DNA from: a virus
DNA length: 39,052 bases
Direction: 5' to 3' (one strand)
Virus record (IMG/VR): IMGVR_UViG_3300024520_000204
Span: 1-39,052 of that record
Part shown: piece after piece, positions 1 to 6,898 of the stretch
Position numbering within the stretch: position 1 is the stretch's first letter
How the letters are laid out: each line of letters opens with the position of its first letter
Position numbers and translations under genes: made by a program
Notes under the pieces: model-generated
Told to the model about the DNA's origin: nothing
Databases searched by the model: none
Seen by the model: the letters and a program-made list of their open reading frames with translations, nothing else

Positions 1-564
1 AGTCTTTTCATTTTTTTGGATTGCAATCCAGATCAGAGCTGCTGCCCTGGCATCAGAAAGCGCCTCATGATGATCCAACTCAATGCCAAGGTGCTCTGCT
101 ACTGTTGGCAATTTATGATTGGGGAGATTTTTATAATTTTTTCTGGCCAGGGACAAAGTTGAGATCTGCAGATCATCATCCTCCCTAAAACATTTATAAA
201 GTGATGTGTGGATCTCCTCTTTTCTAAAGTGTGCCTCAATCCATCTAAAGTCCAGTTTGCCTGTTGCATGATAAACCATAGGCAATGGAAAGTGAGACTC
301 AAGAGGCTTGAGCCAATTGAGGAGACCAATGCAAGAGTCAATTGCTTTTGGAAAGCCTTTGGCCTTCCAAAAAGAGATCCCATGGATCTCCTCAGCTTTC
401 TTTGTCCAATATTTTGGTGATCTTGGTGCAGCATAAAAGATGGCCTCTCTGCCAAGAGTGAGGTCCTCCAAAATTTCAACAAAGGCCATGACAATAAGAT
501 CACCACCAACTTTGTCCCAGGCCGTGCACTCCATGTCTGCTGAGATTGCAATCACTCTGCTCAT
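1..564 (-). CDS. DnaQ-like DEDDh 3'-5' exonuclease, C-terminus cut by window edge
   Basis: The frame starts at ATG 564 and stays open for 188 codons to base 1, so the C-terminus lies outside the window. The three DnaQ/RNase T exonuclease motifs are visible: ExoI as D10-M-E12, ExoII as K-L-D105-F-R-W, and ExoIII as H166-EALS-D171, the DEDDh type. Members hydrolyse DNA or RNA from 3' ends using two metal ions; phage versions are taken to act in replication, repair or nucleotide salvage. The start overlaps the stop of the preceding gene as ATGA and is preceded by GGAGAAAAC, the same kind of ribosome site seen before several late genes here. It is the last visible gene of the left minus-strand operon. 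The family call is firm; the biological substrate is unknown. Confidence 0.85.
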   Translation of the reverse strand, partial: MSRVIAISADMECTAWDKVGGDLIVMAFVEILEDLTLGREAIFYAAPRSPKYWTKKAEEIHGISFWKAKGFPKAIDSCIGLLNWLKPLESHFPLPMVYHATGKLDFRWIEAHFRKEEIHTSLYKCFREDDDLQISTLSLARKNYKNLPNHKLPTVAEHLGIELDHHEALSDARAAALIWIAIQKNEKT

Positions 565-974
565 TGTTTTCTCCTGGCCGATCTTAAAAAGGACCTCAGT
601 GTCATTGTATTTTTTCTTTGCTTTCTTTTAAAGGTGCCAGTAGGGACATCATCAATAAAATAATGATCAGGCATTGAGCAAGTCATCAGCATTTTTGTCT
701 GCTGCTCACTCAAAAAGCGCTCCCAGATTGACTCATCTCTTTTTGGTGGATCTATAAATTGAGGCTCAGGTCTTGAGAAAGCCAGCGGCCTGTCCTCATA
801 ACTAAAGACTGAGCCTTGATCCATGTGCTTTGAAGGTGTGCAGATACTGACAAAAAGAGCTGCCTGCTTTTGATTGAGTTTTGCTTTTATTTTCTCAATC
901 ATAGTTGGATGCGCCAAAAATCTTTTTGCGTGATCATACTCATCCATAATGGCAGCCATTTTTTTGATGTCCAT
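561..974 (-). CDS. hypothetical phage protein, 137 aa
   Basis: I do not recognise a family. The 137-residue product is basic at its C-terminus (RSARRKQ) and has a proline-rich centre. It has no signal peptide or membrane segment. It starts at ATG 974, sharing bases with the stop of the methyltransferase gene, and ends inside an ATGA overlap with the exonuclease gene. It is therefore translationally coupled in a methyltransferase - unknown - exonuclease series. Its codon use and GATC richness match its neighbours. A nucleic-acid role is only a guess from context and the basic tail. Confidence 0.75.
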   Translation of the reverse strand: MDIKKMAAIMDEYDHAKRFLAHPTMIEKIKAKLNQKQAALFVSICTPSKHMDQGSVFSYEDRPLAFSRPEPQFIDPPKRDESIWERFLSEQQTKMLMTCSMPDHYFIDDVPTGTFKRKQRKNTMTLRSFLRSARRKQ

Positions 975-1927
975 TATTTTACTCCTGGCATTTGTCTGAC
1001 AAGATGTGCGATCACATCAACAGTCATGGCCTTGCCCATTAATCTATAGGCTGCAGTGTTGCTCACACCGTAGGTCCAGAGATCTGGAAAGGTCTGCAAG
1101 CGCTCGGCCTCAATTGGAAAGAGCTTTCTCCACTCACCTGGCTTTAATGTATTGATGAGGAGATCTTTTTTTTCAAAAACTCTCTGAGGCTTGTGCTTGA
1201 TTTTTTTCTTTGAGAAAAAATTGACTGACTCTGATCCATTGATTGAGCCAGTGAGACAATTGGCTTTGGTGTCGGATCTCAATCTCTCATCCATATAGGA
1301 GAGATGAGTCTTTGTCTCTGGCCTGAAAGATTTTGACCATGCATAACTATACTTAAAGGGACAGCGCAACTTGATGTCAGCCAAAGAGATCTCAAGATCT
1401 GGTGGTTGAGTGCACTCCCATGATGTCCAATAGTATCTGTCACGGTTTTGAGCAGAGACCAATGATGAGTTGATCCTGATTGGCTCAACTCCCAAAAGTC
1501 TGGAGATCTCATCCCTGGCCGCATTGCTCATGCTGGCAACATTTTCCAACAAAAAGTGCTTTGGTTGAGTCCTGTCCAGTTGTCTGAGCCAATTATAAAA
1601 GAGCTTGGACTCATTCCCTTTGAGATGCTCTCTCTGATCTCCATTTTTGCTGCCTGCATTTCGGATGATTGACAGATTGGTGCAAGGTGATCCTGCAATT
1701 GAGAGGTCATGACCTTTGCCCAATTTTTTCCAGGATCTAAATTTTCCAATGTCACCATGATTGGGGATGCCATCTCCAAAATTTTTCTCTCTTATAAAGT
1801 TGGCATCAGGGCAGATCTCAAACTCACCAAGCACTCTGACAGTGCCACCGCCATTGAGTGCCCTGGCAACACCAAGCACACCACCACCAGCACCAGCAAA
1901 AGAGTCAATGATTGTCAGCTCACTCAT
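974..1927 (-). CDS. C5-cytosine DNA methyltransferase
   Basis: The 317 aa product carries the ordered motifs of C5-cytosine methyltransferases. Motif I (SAM binding) is DSFAGAGGG near residues 8-16. Motif IV is GSPCTNLS with the catalytic Cys at about 82. Motif VI is LLENV at about 126-130. Motif VIII is QNRDRYYW at about 160-167, and a motif-X-like segment lies near the C-terminus (RLMGKAMTVDV). It would transfer methyl groups from SAM to cytosine C5 in a short recognition sequence; the target cannot be read from sequence. No restriction endonuclease is adjacent, so it is best seen as an orphan phage methyltransferase, perhaps protecting phage DNA from host restriction. It overlaps both neighbours by 1-4 bases (ATGA type), showing an operon. 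Confidence 0.92.
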   Translation of the reverse strand: MSELTIIDSFAGAGGGVLGVARALNGGGTVRVLGEFEICPDANFIREKNFGDGIPNHGDIGKFRSWKKLGKGHDLSIAGSPCTNLSIIRNAGSKNGDQREHLKGNESKLFYNWLRQLDRTQPKHFLLENVASMSNAARDEISRLLGVEPIRINSSLVSAQNRDRYYWTSWECTQPPDLEISLADIKLRCPFKYSYAWSKSFRPETKTHLSYMDERLRSDTKANCLTGSINGSESVNFFSKKKIKHKPQRVFEKKDLLINTLKPGEWRKLFPIEAERLQTFPDLWTYGVSNTAAYRLMGKAMTVDVIAHLVRQMPGVK

Positions 1928-2199
1928 GAGATCACCTCAATCAAAGGAGAAAAATCCTTGTCTCTTAATATGCAGACACCATGGCAAGTGCAGTGACTTG
2001 CTCTGCACTCCTCAAGTCCAAAAAACCTGGACCAAATAAAGGGCCAGCGCTTGATGTAAATTTTGAGCACACCTTTCCTGCTGTTAAATTTATAAACCAT
2101 GTCAGGGAGTCCCCTGGTGATTTTGAAAAGTTTATCTCTTGGAACCCATTGCCCAATTGGATCTTTGATCCTGTGAATTTTCAACCAAGGTGATTTCAT
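1924..2199 (-). CDS. hypothetical protein with cysteine cluster, 91 aa
   Basis: An unrecognised small protein joined by ATGA overlaps to the gene before it (2196-2199) and to the methyltransferase after it (1924-1927). Residues about 65-77 hold a Cys/His cluster (CRASHCTCHGVC) that could bind zinc, and the N-terminal half is basic and aromatic (WVPRDKLF, IKRWPFIWSRF). A small nucleic-acid-binding or adaptor protein is possible, but nothing decides it. Another open frame covers part of the same bases; I prefer this one because both of its ends fit the overlap pattern of the operon. Confidence 0.6.
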   Translation of the reverse strand: MKSPWLKIHRIKDPIGQWVPRDKLFKITRGLPDMVYKFNSRKGVLKIYIKRWPFIWSRFFGLEECRASHCTCHGVCILRDKDFSPLIEVIS

Positions 2200-2414
2200 T
2201 GATCACTCCTTTCTGTCATTGCATCCTGACAAAAGTCTTTGGTGCATCTCCAAAGAGAAAGATTGAGATCCTTATTGCCTCTTGAGACTTCGATCTGAGC
2301 AAGGGAGTGCATTTGGATCAACTCACTCTCTGAGATCACCTGGCCCTGGGCCTTTAAAGTCATTGCCAGCTTTTCATTTTTAATCTCATCAAGTCTGACT
2401 ATTGCAAAAGTCAT
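2196..2414 (-). CDS. hypothetical protein, 72 aa
   Basis: A small unrecognised protein beginning at ATG 2414, which overlaps the upstream stop as ATGA, and ending in an ATGA overlap with the next gene. The sequence is soluble and mixed-charge (MTFAIVRLDEIKNEKLAMTL at the start), has no membrane segment and is probably helical. Position between two coupled genes is the main reason to accept it. Confidence 0.6.
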   Translation of the reverse strand: MTFAIVRLDEIKNEKLAMTLKAQGQVISESELIQMHSLAQIEVSRGNKDLNLSLWRCTKDFCQDAMTERSDQ

Positions 2415-2773
2415 GAGTGGACCTCCCCTTGGATCAAGTTTTTTTCTTTGTTTAATTCATAGTGATAAAAATAGTGGATTGCCCTGGCTGCACTCATCTC
2501 AAAAGTGAGATCTGATGCAAGGATTGATGTGCCAGAAAAAATCTCTCTCCCCTCATATATATCAAAGTGCATGTTGGTGGTGATCCAAAGTCCCCTGATC
2601 TTGTCCCAAAAATGATGGAAAGAGAAAGGCAAGCGCTCAATTGCATTGAGGACAAAGTGAGCCTCCAATGGTGTCATCAAGTTTTTGCTTTGGAGGATCT
2701 GTCTGATTGACTCACCCAGGATCTCTGGATCTCTTGAGAGTGGATCAATTTTTCTCCTGCTTTTTTTTGCCAT
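2411..2773 (-). CDS. hypothetical protein, 120 aa, first gene of the methyltransferase operon
   Basis: I set the start at ATG 2773 (MAKKSRRKIDPLS), which has AAGG directly upstream. A longer frame runs back to 2812 but would begin inside the terminator hairpin. The protein has a basic N-terminus and a helical body, with no family I can name. It is the first gene after the hairpin at 2788-2820, so its expression, and that of the methyltransferase and exonuclease behind it, probably depends on read-through or on a promoter in the TATAAGG region just before the start. Confidence 0.65.
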   Translation of the reverse strand: MAKKSRRKIDPLSRDPEILGESIRQILQSKNLMTPLEAHFVLNAIERLPFSFHHFWDKIRGLWITTNMHFDIYEGREIFSGTSILASDLTFEMSAARAIHYFYHYELNKEKNLIQGEVHS

Positions 2774-2787
2774 CCTTGTGCCCCTTA

Positions 2788-2820
2788 TAAAAAAAGAGGA
2801 GAGAGCTGCCAACTCCCCTC
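2788..2820 (-). terminator. terminator-like hairpin before the methyltransferase operon
   Basis: Read on the minus strand, GAGGGGA (2820-2814) can pair with TCTCCTC (2802-2796) with one G-T wobble, an 11-base loop and then a run of seven T (2795-2789). This is a small intrinsic terminator or attenuator between the Cro-like gene and the 120 aa gene. Confidence 0.6.
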
Positions 2821-2821
2821 A

Positions 2822-2840
2822 GTGTGTGTGTGTGTGTGTG
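2822..2840. repeat. TG/CA dinucleotide tract, 19 bp
   Basis: An uninterrupted alternating GT run of 19 bases in the gap between the Cro-like gene and the terminator hairpin. Shorter tracts of the same dinucleotide lie at about 3115-3125, 3425-3434 and 29362-29372, all upstream of genes or in non-coding DNA. Confidence 0.9.
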
Positions 2841-2914
2841 CTACTTTGCCCCCAAAGTGCTCATGCAGCTTTTTTGTCCCCTAAAAATTTACGGCAATAA
2901 ACTAAAGGAAAATA

Positions 2915-3106
2915 TCACTCACCAAGACCTTTGGTCTTGAGTTGCAAAATTGTGTCTGACCATTTCCATGGGATGTGGCCATCTCTGATCCATTTTTTGA
3001 CTAGATTGCTGTCATTGAGCTTGATTTTGGCAGCCACTTTGACATGGCCGTGCTTGGACACCAGTGCCTTGAGAGTCACCAGTCCCCTTGTGTTGATTGT
3101 TGTCAT
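2915..3106 (-). CDS. small Cro-like helix-turn-helix regulator, 63 aa
   Basis: The 63-residue product reads as a compact DNA-binding protein of the Cro/YdaS kind. A helix (LVTLKALVSKHG) is followed by VKVAAKIKLNDSNLVKKWI, matching the helix-turn-helix, and then by the typical tail GHIPWKWSDTI. Such proteins bind operators between divergent phage promoters. The gene starts at ATG 3106 after AAGGGGACTC and diverges from the plus-strand unit at 3331-3723. Repeats that fit an operator overlap its start. A terminator-like hairpin follows it, so it may control entry into the methyltransferase operon. The fold assignment is by motif resemblance only. Confidence 0.65.
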   Translation of the reverse strand: MTTINTRGLVTLKALVSKHGHVKVAAKIKLNDSNLVKKWIRDGHIPWKWSDTILQLKTKGLGE

Positions 3107-3138
3107 GAGTCCCCTTGTGTGTGTGCGATTGTGACAAC
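3081..3138. promoter_or_regulatory. operator-like repeat cluster around the Cro-like gene start
   Basis: A 13-base direct repeat AGTCCCCTTGTGT occurs at 3081-3093 and again at 3108-3120. An inverted pair GTTGTCA (3099-3105) and TGACAAC (3132-3138) spans the ATG and ribosome site. Such spacing around a small HTH gene suggests autoregulation, though no binding is shown. Confidence 0.45.
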
Positions 3139-3218
3139 GCTGTGAATTTTTTTTAAAACTTTTTTAAAAATCTTTTTTTAATTTTTAATCAAACCAAGTG
3201 ACCTTGTCCATTTATTTT

Positions 3219-3247
3219 TTGCACCATTTTCTTTTTTTCAATATTAT
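3219..3247 (+). promoter_or_regulatory. candidate sigma70-type promoter for the plus-strand unit
   Basis: TTGCAC (3219-3224) and TATTAT (3242-3247) are separated by exactly 17 bases. The -10 box matches the consensus at 5 of 6 positions and the -35 at 3 of 6. The predicted start of transcription near 3254 would serve the 35 aa and 90 aa plus-strand genes. The 3140-3240 stretch is very A/T-rich and contains no gene I can support. Confidence 0.4.
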
Positions 3248-3330
3248 TTTTTTGATGCAATTGGTTGATAAAAAAGAGGAGCCTCAGATTGGCTTGTGAG
3301 AGCTTTGATTGATTGGAGCAAGGTCTTTGC

Positions 3331-3438
3331 ATGGACCTGGATCTCCAAATTGATCTGGAGGCTTTTGAGATCCTCTCAATCATTTGGCAAAAGGAGTCTG
3401 ATTGGCTTAAAATTTGGATTGATTCACACACACAATAA
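3331..3438 (+). CDS. small acidic protein, 35 aa
   Basis: ATG 3331 opens a 35-codon frame ending at TAA 3438. The peptide is acidic and amphipathic (MDLDLQIDLEAFEIL at the start, many Trp and Ile near the end). AAGG lies seven bases before the start. The frame ends 12 bases before the GTG of the 90 aa gene and carries the same GATC-rich word use as other genes here. No family recognised. It would be the first gene of the plus-strand unit. Its short length keeps confidence moderate. Confidence 0.45.
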   Translation: MDLDLQIDLEAFEILSIIWQKESDWLKIWIDSHTQ

Positions 3439-3450
3439 AAGGGGGCCATT

Positions 3451-3723
3451 GTGGCAAGGCAAAAGAAAGCAAAAAAGACGGTCAAAAAGAAAGTGGAGAC
3501 ACCAATCAATAATGATCAGGATCTCAATCCAGGCCAGGCCAATGATCCAGGACCAGGAGACACACCAAAGCCAGTGGTGTTGACTGGCATCCAATTGGAG
3601 ATTGTTGATGAGGCAAAAAAGATTGCCACTGGCCAGGTCACTGGCTGCTATAAATTAACAACTCTTGCCAAAGAGTTGATTGCATTTGAAAGGCAGTTCC
3701 CTGCGGCCTATCCCCAAAGTTAA
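3451..3723 (+). CDS. hypothetical protein, 90 aa, plus strand
   Basis: GTG 3451 follows GGGGGCCATT, a ribosome site type seen before several other genes in the window. The product has a Lys-rich N-terminus (MARQKKAKKTVKKK), a Pro/Gly/Asp linker of about 25 residues and a helical C-terminal half (LEIVDEAKKIATGQVTGCYK). This looks like a small DNA- or protein-binding adaptor, but I recognise no family. It is one of only three plus-strand genes, diverges from the Cro-like regulator and ends 27 bases before a bidirectional terminator that faces the late operon. Confidence 0.7.
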   Translation: MARQKKAKKTVKKKVETPINNDQDLNPGQANDPGPGDTPKPVVLTGIQLEIVDEAKKIATGQVTGCYKLTTLAKELIAFERQFPAAYPQS

Positions 3724-3741
3724 AAAAAGAAAAGAGATCCT

Positions 3742-3780
3742 AAAAAAGAAAGGCCCCTCAATTTAGAGGGGCCTCTTTTA
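3742..3780. terminator. bidirectional intrinsic terminator
   Basis: AGGCCCCTC (3751-3759) pairs perfectly with GAGGGGCCT (3766-3774) around a six-base loop. CTTTTA follows on the plus strand and TTCTTTTTTA on the minus strand. It lies between the convergent ends of the plus-strand 90 aa gene and the late operon, and can stop transcription from both. Confidence 0.9.
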
Positions 3781-3806
3781 TTGTGCCAACTGATTAGGGG
3801 ATAAAA

Positions 3807-4475
3807 TCAGCAGCCACACTCAACTTGCTCCACATCAAGAGCTTGTCTGATTGGCTCCATGTCAACATCATCAACACCAATCCTCACATAAAGATCCAGG
3901 TCCTGGTCATTTTTTACATCAAGCAGATCCACATCATCTTTGGAAAGAAAGATCTTGAGTGATCCACACTTGGCCTCAACAACTTCAATCCCATGGGCCA
4001 TGGCCCCTTTGAGTGTCTCTGTCACTGTTGGTGTGACTGCCACTGCAGCGATGGTGAGAGAATTTTCCACAATCTCCATTGCAGGCTGCTCTCTTGATCC
4101 ATCATCAGTTGCAAAAGTCACTGCTGATGATCCTGATGAGATGTCTCCAACAACACCAGCGCCACTGTATTCATTGAGGGCATTGATGGCCGCTGCGATT
4201 GCTGCAGCAGTTGCGCCAAAAGCAATGGCTGCAGTTGTCTCATCTCCAATTTTTATTTTGAAAGATCCACCATCAGGGATTGATGGAAAGGTGATGGTCT
4301 GGATCTCATCAACACCAGCAGTCTTTGGTGCATACTTGGTGAGGCATCCACCATCATAATTGATTTTTAATCTGATGACAGAAAAGCCAGTCAGGTCTTT
4401 TGGTTTTTGATTGGTGTCTTGGACAATGATCTCAAAAGATTTTGCCCGACCTTTCACTGCTTTTATTTTTTGCAT
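3807..4475 (-). CDS. virion surface / baseplate-upper-like protein, 222 aa
   Basis: Start at ATG 4475, overlapping the previous stop as TGATG. Residues 1-55 resemble the beta-rich N-terminal domain of phage baseplate-upper and receptor-binding proteins (a kGRaKsFEIIVQD...LTGfsVirlkI pattern). Residues about 60-155 resemble a widespread phage beta domain recognised by I-P-x-G-G-S-F-K-I-K-I, then Ala-rich A-I-A-F-G-A-T-A-A-A-I, then AVTFATDDG. The first domain seems to resume after residue 160 (KCGSLKIFLSKDDV). It is the last gene of the late operon, next to other fibre-like genes, so a surface or fibre-accessory role is inferred. Confidence 0.6.
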   Translation of the reverse strand: MQKIKAVKGRAKSFEIIVQDTNQKPKDLTGFSVIRLKINYDGGCLTKYAPKTAGVDEIQTITFPSIPDGGSFKIKIGDETTAAIAFGATAAAIAAAINALNEYSGAGVVGDISSGSSAVTFATDDGSREQPAMEIVENSLTIAAVAVTPTVTETLKGAMAHGIEVVEAKCGSLKIFLSKDDVDLLDVKNDQDLDLYVRIGVDDVDMEPIRQALDVEQVECGC

Positions 4476-4954
4476 CAATTGCTCCTTGCTGTCAGTTGAT
4501 CATCTTGCTGATTAGTTTTTGATTGGTCATCTTGTGTTGAGGTCTCTGCCTCATCATCTCTGATGTCTGCTTGAAAAGGGAGATCATCAATGAGATCCAC
4601 TTTTGATTGGTCGGTCATAACTTTTGCCACAAGTGGACCAATGGTCACACCTGCAAGAGTTGTCTGCTGCTCTGCTGATCTTTCAATTGTCTGGATGACA
4701 TTTGAAAACCTGCTTTTAAAAGATTGTGTGAAAGCTGCATCCTTGAAAACTTCCAAAGTGATTTTGATCTCAGACACATCAGGAAAGATCAAGGCATTGT
4801 TGGTGTATAAACCTTGGCCAACATAGGTCAAAGAGACTGGACTTGATCCCAAAAGGATGTCATCAGGATCTCTCAAGACTGCCCTCACAAAAAGATCAGA
4901 CCGATCCAATGGGGCCTGATATTTTATGCGCATTTTATCACCTGGGAGTGGCAT
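4475..4954 (-). CDS. structural-type protein with Ig-like N-terminus, 159 aa
   Basis: The N-terminal 100 residues look like a beta-sandwich with a typical pattern (DLFVRAVLRDPDD, then VSLTYVGQGLYTNN, then ALIFPDVSEIKITLEVF). The C-terminus from about residue 130 is a Gln/Asp/Ser/Thr-rich low-complexity tail with a repeated QDDQ unit. ATG 4954 shares bases with the stop of the 53 aa gene (TGATG), and its own stop overlaps the next start the same way. It probably acts with the fibre genes around it; exact role unknown. Confidence 0.6.
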   Translation of the reverse strand: MPLPGDKMRIKYQAPLDRSDLFVRAVLRDPDDILLGSSPVSLTYVGQGLYTNNALIFPDVSEIKITLEVFKDAAFTQSFKSRFSNVIQTIERSAEQQTTLAGVTIGPLVAKVMTDQSKVDLIDDLPFQADIRDDEAETSTQDDQSKTNQQDDQLTARSN

Positions 4955-5115
4955 CAGGGGATCTCCTTTTCAATGACAAAGTCTCTGGTCTCTGCTGTTG
5001 GATGATCTGGGCAGTTGGCACTGTCATCAAGAGTCTCCTGATCAAGCCAGAAATAGTGCCAACCTTTGCCATCACCATTTTCTGCCTCACACACCAATCT
5101 CACTTTAAAAGTCAT
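4954..5115 (-). CDS. small protein, 53 aa
   Basis: A 53-codon frame fills the gap between two fibre-region genes exactly. ATG 5115 overlaps the upstream stop as ATGA, and its TGA overlaps the next ATG as TGATG (4954). The peptide begins MTFKVRLVCEAENGDGKGWH and includes two Cys and a WHYFWLD segment. No family recognised. Precise double coupling and matching base composition are strong evidence that it is translated. It is easily missed because of its size. Confidence 0.75.
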   Translation of the reverse strand: MTFKVRLVCEAENGDGKGWHYFWLDQETLDDSANCPDHPTAETRDFVIEKEIP

Positions 5116-5690
5116 AGTGTCAGCCTCCTGACTTCAATTGCAGACCAAAAGATCTCTCCATTGGAGTTGCCGTTTTTCATTCCTTGGATCTCAATCACTG
5201 GCTCTGGCCCTGGTGGTGGTGTAAAAGTAACCTCTTTATAAGTTGGCGTGGTCTCTGTGAAATTAATTGGACCGGCCAGGACTTGTGCATTGGTCACATC
5301 ATAAAGCTGCACATCAACTGATGAGTTGCCTGACTGCTCACATATTATTTGCCATAAATTGGTTGAGTTATTTGGCTCCTGATCCAGACTATTCATGTGA
5401 CCAAGACAAAGTCTCTCAAAAAATTTTTTATTGAAATTAACACCTGAGCCAGTGCTGGTAAAAATAGTGTTGTGATCCTGAAAATACTCAGGATTGACAG
5501 TCCTCCAGTCATTGACACCAGCGCCAAACTTAAACCACATTAGCCCATCAGTCTTATTAAAATAATAAGAGGCAAAAGGCGCATCAGTCCCGACTGGTGA
5601 GCCGATCCCTGAAAAGATCCCAACACCAGTGACATCATCAAGGATGATGCCATTGGATGTCTCAAAAGCTTTGGTGTGGTCAAAGGTCAT
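5112..5690 (-). CDS. fibre-like virion protein, 192 aa
   Basis: The N-terminal part carries a short pattern found in phage fibres, G-x-P-V-G-T-D-A-P-F-A-S-Y-Y-F-N-K-T-D-G, followed by WFKFG and D-W-R at about residues 30-65. A beta-rich C-terminal domain with carbohydrate-binding-module-like spacing follows (SSVDVQLYDV, VTFTPPPGPEPVIEIQGM). It starts three bases after the stop of the 398 aa fibre gene and overlaps the 53 aa gene. An appendage or decoration role on tail or baseplate is inferred from these and from context. Confidence 0.6.
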   Translation of the reverse strand: MTFDHTKAFETSNGIILDDVTGVGIFSGIGSPVGTDAPFASYYFNKTDGLMWFKFGAGVNDWRTVNPEYFQDHNTIFTSTGSGVNFNKKFFERLCLGHMNSLDQEPNNSTNLWQIICEQSGNSSVDVQLYDVTNAQVLAGPINFTETTPTYKEVTFTPPPGPEPVIEIQGMKNGNSNGEIFWSAIEVRRLTL

Positions 5691-5692
5691 TT

Positions 5693-6889
5693 TTAGATCC
5701 CACCGGCCTCAACAAAGCCAATCCTTTTTGACCTGAAAGATGTGGCTGCACTTGCTGCCACTTTCAATTGCATTTTTTGAGCTGCACCAACTCCAATCAA
5801 CTCCACTGTGATTGTGGTGCTGAATGCTGCCCCAATCAAGAGCTTGCCAAAGCTTGTGTCATCAACTGATGCAGCATCAGCTCCTGAGTGACCATTGTGT
5901 TGGCCATGGACAATGACTGATTTTCTCCTGGCAGGATTCGAGTCAAGACTTGCAGTGATCATCCACTTGCCTGAAAGAAAATCATCAACATCAAACTCAT
6001 CAAGCACCACTGCACTTGTGACTGCATTTTGCAGCATTTGACCATCAAGCCTTTCAATCTCTGTCTCAATCTGTTGAAAGAGTGCCTTGGCGGTTGAGTT
6101 GTCAGTGAGCAGCCCACCTGTGAAAGTCCCAAAGTGTAAAGCTCCCTGGGCAATGCCAAGAGCAGTCAGGACAGCATCATTGTTGCCATCTAATTTTTCA
6201 AGCACTGACTCAAGCACCTCACTGGCTGCTGGATCTCCAGCCCCTGGTGTGTAGGATGCAGAAAGATTGATCCCTGTTGCAATTGCAAAATTAAAGTCAG
6301 CAAGCTTGATGACATTGGTGCCATTATATAAAGCGATGATCTGCTTTTCTTGAGCGTCTGGTGAGTCTGGTAAAAAGTTTCTAATGATCATCATGTCATT
6401 GTCTGCAAGAGCATTATGATCTGGAGGTGTAGGATCAACAACAGTGATGTTGGGGAAAGCCACCACTGAGACTCTCATGATCTTTGGTGTGCCACCAATC
6501 CCAAAAACAATATACTCATCAACTGCAAAGTCATTGGCATCAATCAAAGGGACATCATCATCACCAAAAGGAGTGGTGGTCAGATCAAGCACTCCACCTG
6601 ATGCTGGTGCAACATCTCCAGTCCCAACTCTGATGATCTCAGCTCTCCATGAGAGGCTTGTGATGTCATTAGCATTGGCCATCTTGATCCACTTGTCAGT
6701 GCCAGTGCCTGCAGTTTTTTTGATGTGGAGAGATCCATCAGTCCTTTGATATGTTGAGCCTTGAGGCGCATTGTCAGTCTCAGTGGTGCCACCTGGGAGG
6801 CCAGCACCAAAAAGGAGCTGCACACCAGTGTCAGTGTTTTCTCCCTGGATCTCAATCCCTTTCTCAATTGCAAAAAATTCTCTGCTCAT
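5693..6889 (-). CDS. fibre-like virion protein, 398 aa
   Basis: Start ATG 6889 follows AGGAGAAAAAA, the strong ribosome site used by several structural genes here. Residues about 25-70 hold the fibre pattern G-L-P-G-G-T...A-P-Q-G-S-T-Y-Q-R-T-D-G-S followed by K-W-I-K. The middle is Asp/Ala/Val-rich beta sequence and includes a helical stretch (AKALFQQIETEIERLDGQM). The C-terminus (about 300-398) is beta-rich, like an attachment tip. It is probably a side fibre or receptor-binding subunit. No enzymatic motif is seen. Confidence 0.65.
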   Translation of the reverse strand: MSREFFAIEKGIEIQGENTDTGVQLLFGAGLPGGTTETDNAPQGSTYQRTDGSLHIKKTAGTGTDKWIKMANANDITSLSWRAEIIRVGTGDVAPASGGVLDLTTTPFGDDDVPLIDANDFAVDEYIVFGIGGTPKIMRVSVVAFPNITVVDPTPPDHNALADNDMMIIRNFLPDSPDAQEKQIIALYNGTNVIKLADFNFAIATGINLSASYTPGAGDPAASEVLESVLEKLDGNNDAVLTALGIAQGALHFGTFTGGLLTDNSTAKALFQQIETEIERLDGQMLQNAVTSAVVLDEFDVDDFLSGKWMITASLDSNPARRKSVIVHGQHNGHSGADAASVDDTSFGKLLIGAAFSTTITVELIGVGAAQKMQLKVAASAATSFRSKRIGFVEAGGI

Positions 6890-6898
6890 TTTTTTCTC

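Noticed and set aside
99-551. A 150-codon minus-strand frame at the left edge
   Set aside because: It lies in another phase over the exonuclease frame, which has all DEDDh motifs and an ATGA-coupled start.
3189-3583. Open frames on both strands across the regulatory gap (106 aa minus, 95 aa plus)
   Set aside because: They conflict with the better-supported 35 aa and 90 aa genes, and the minus frame is built from A/T-run codons and opposes them.
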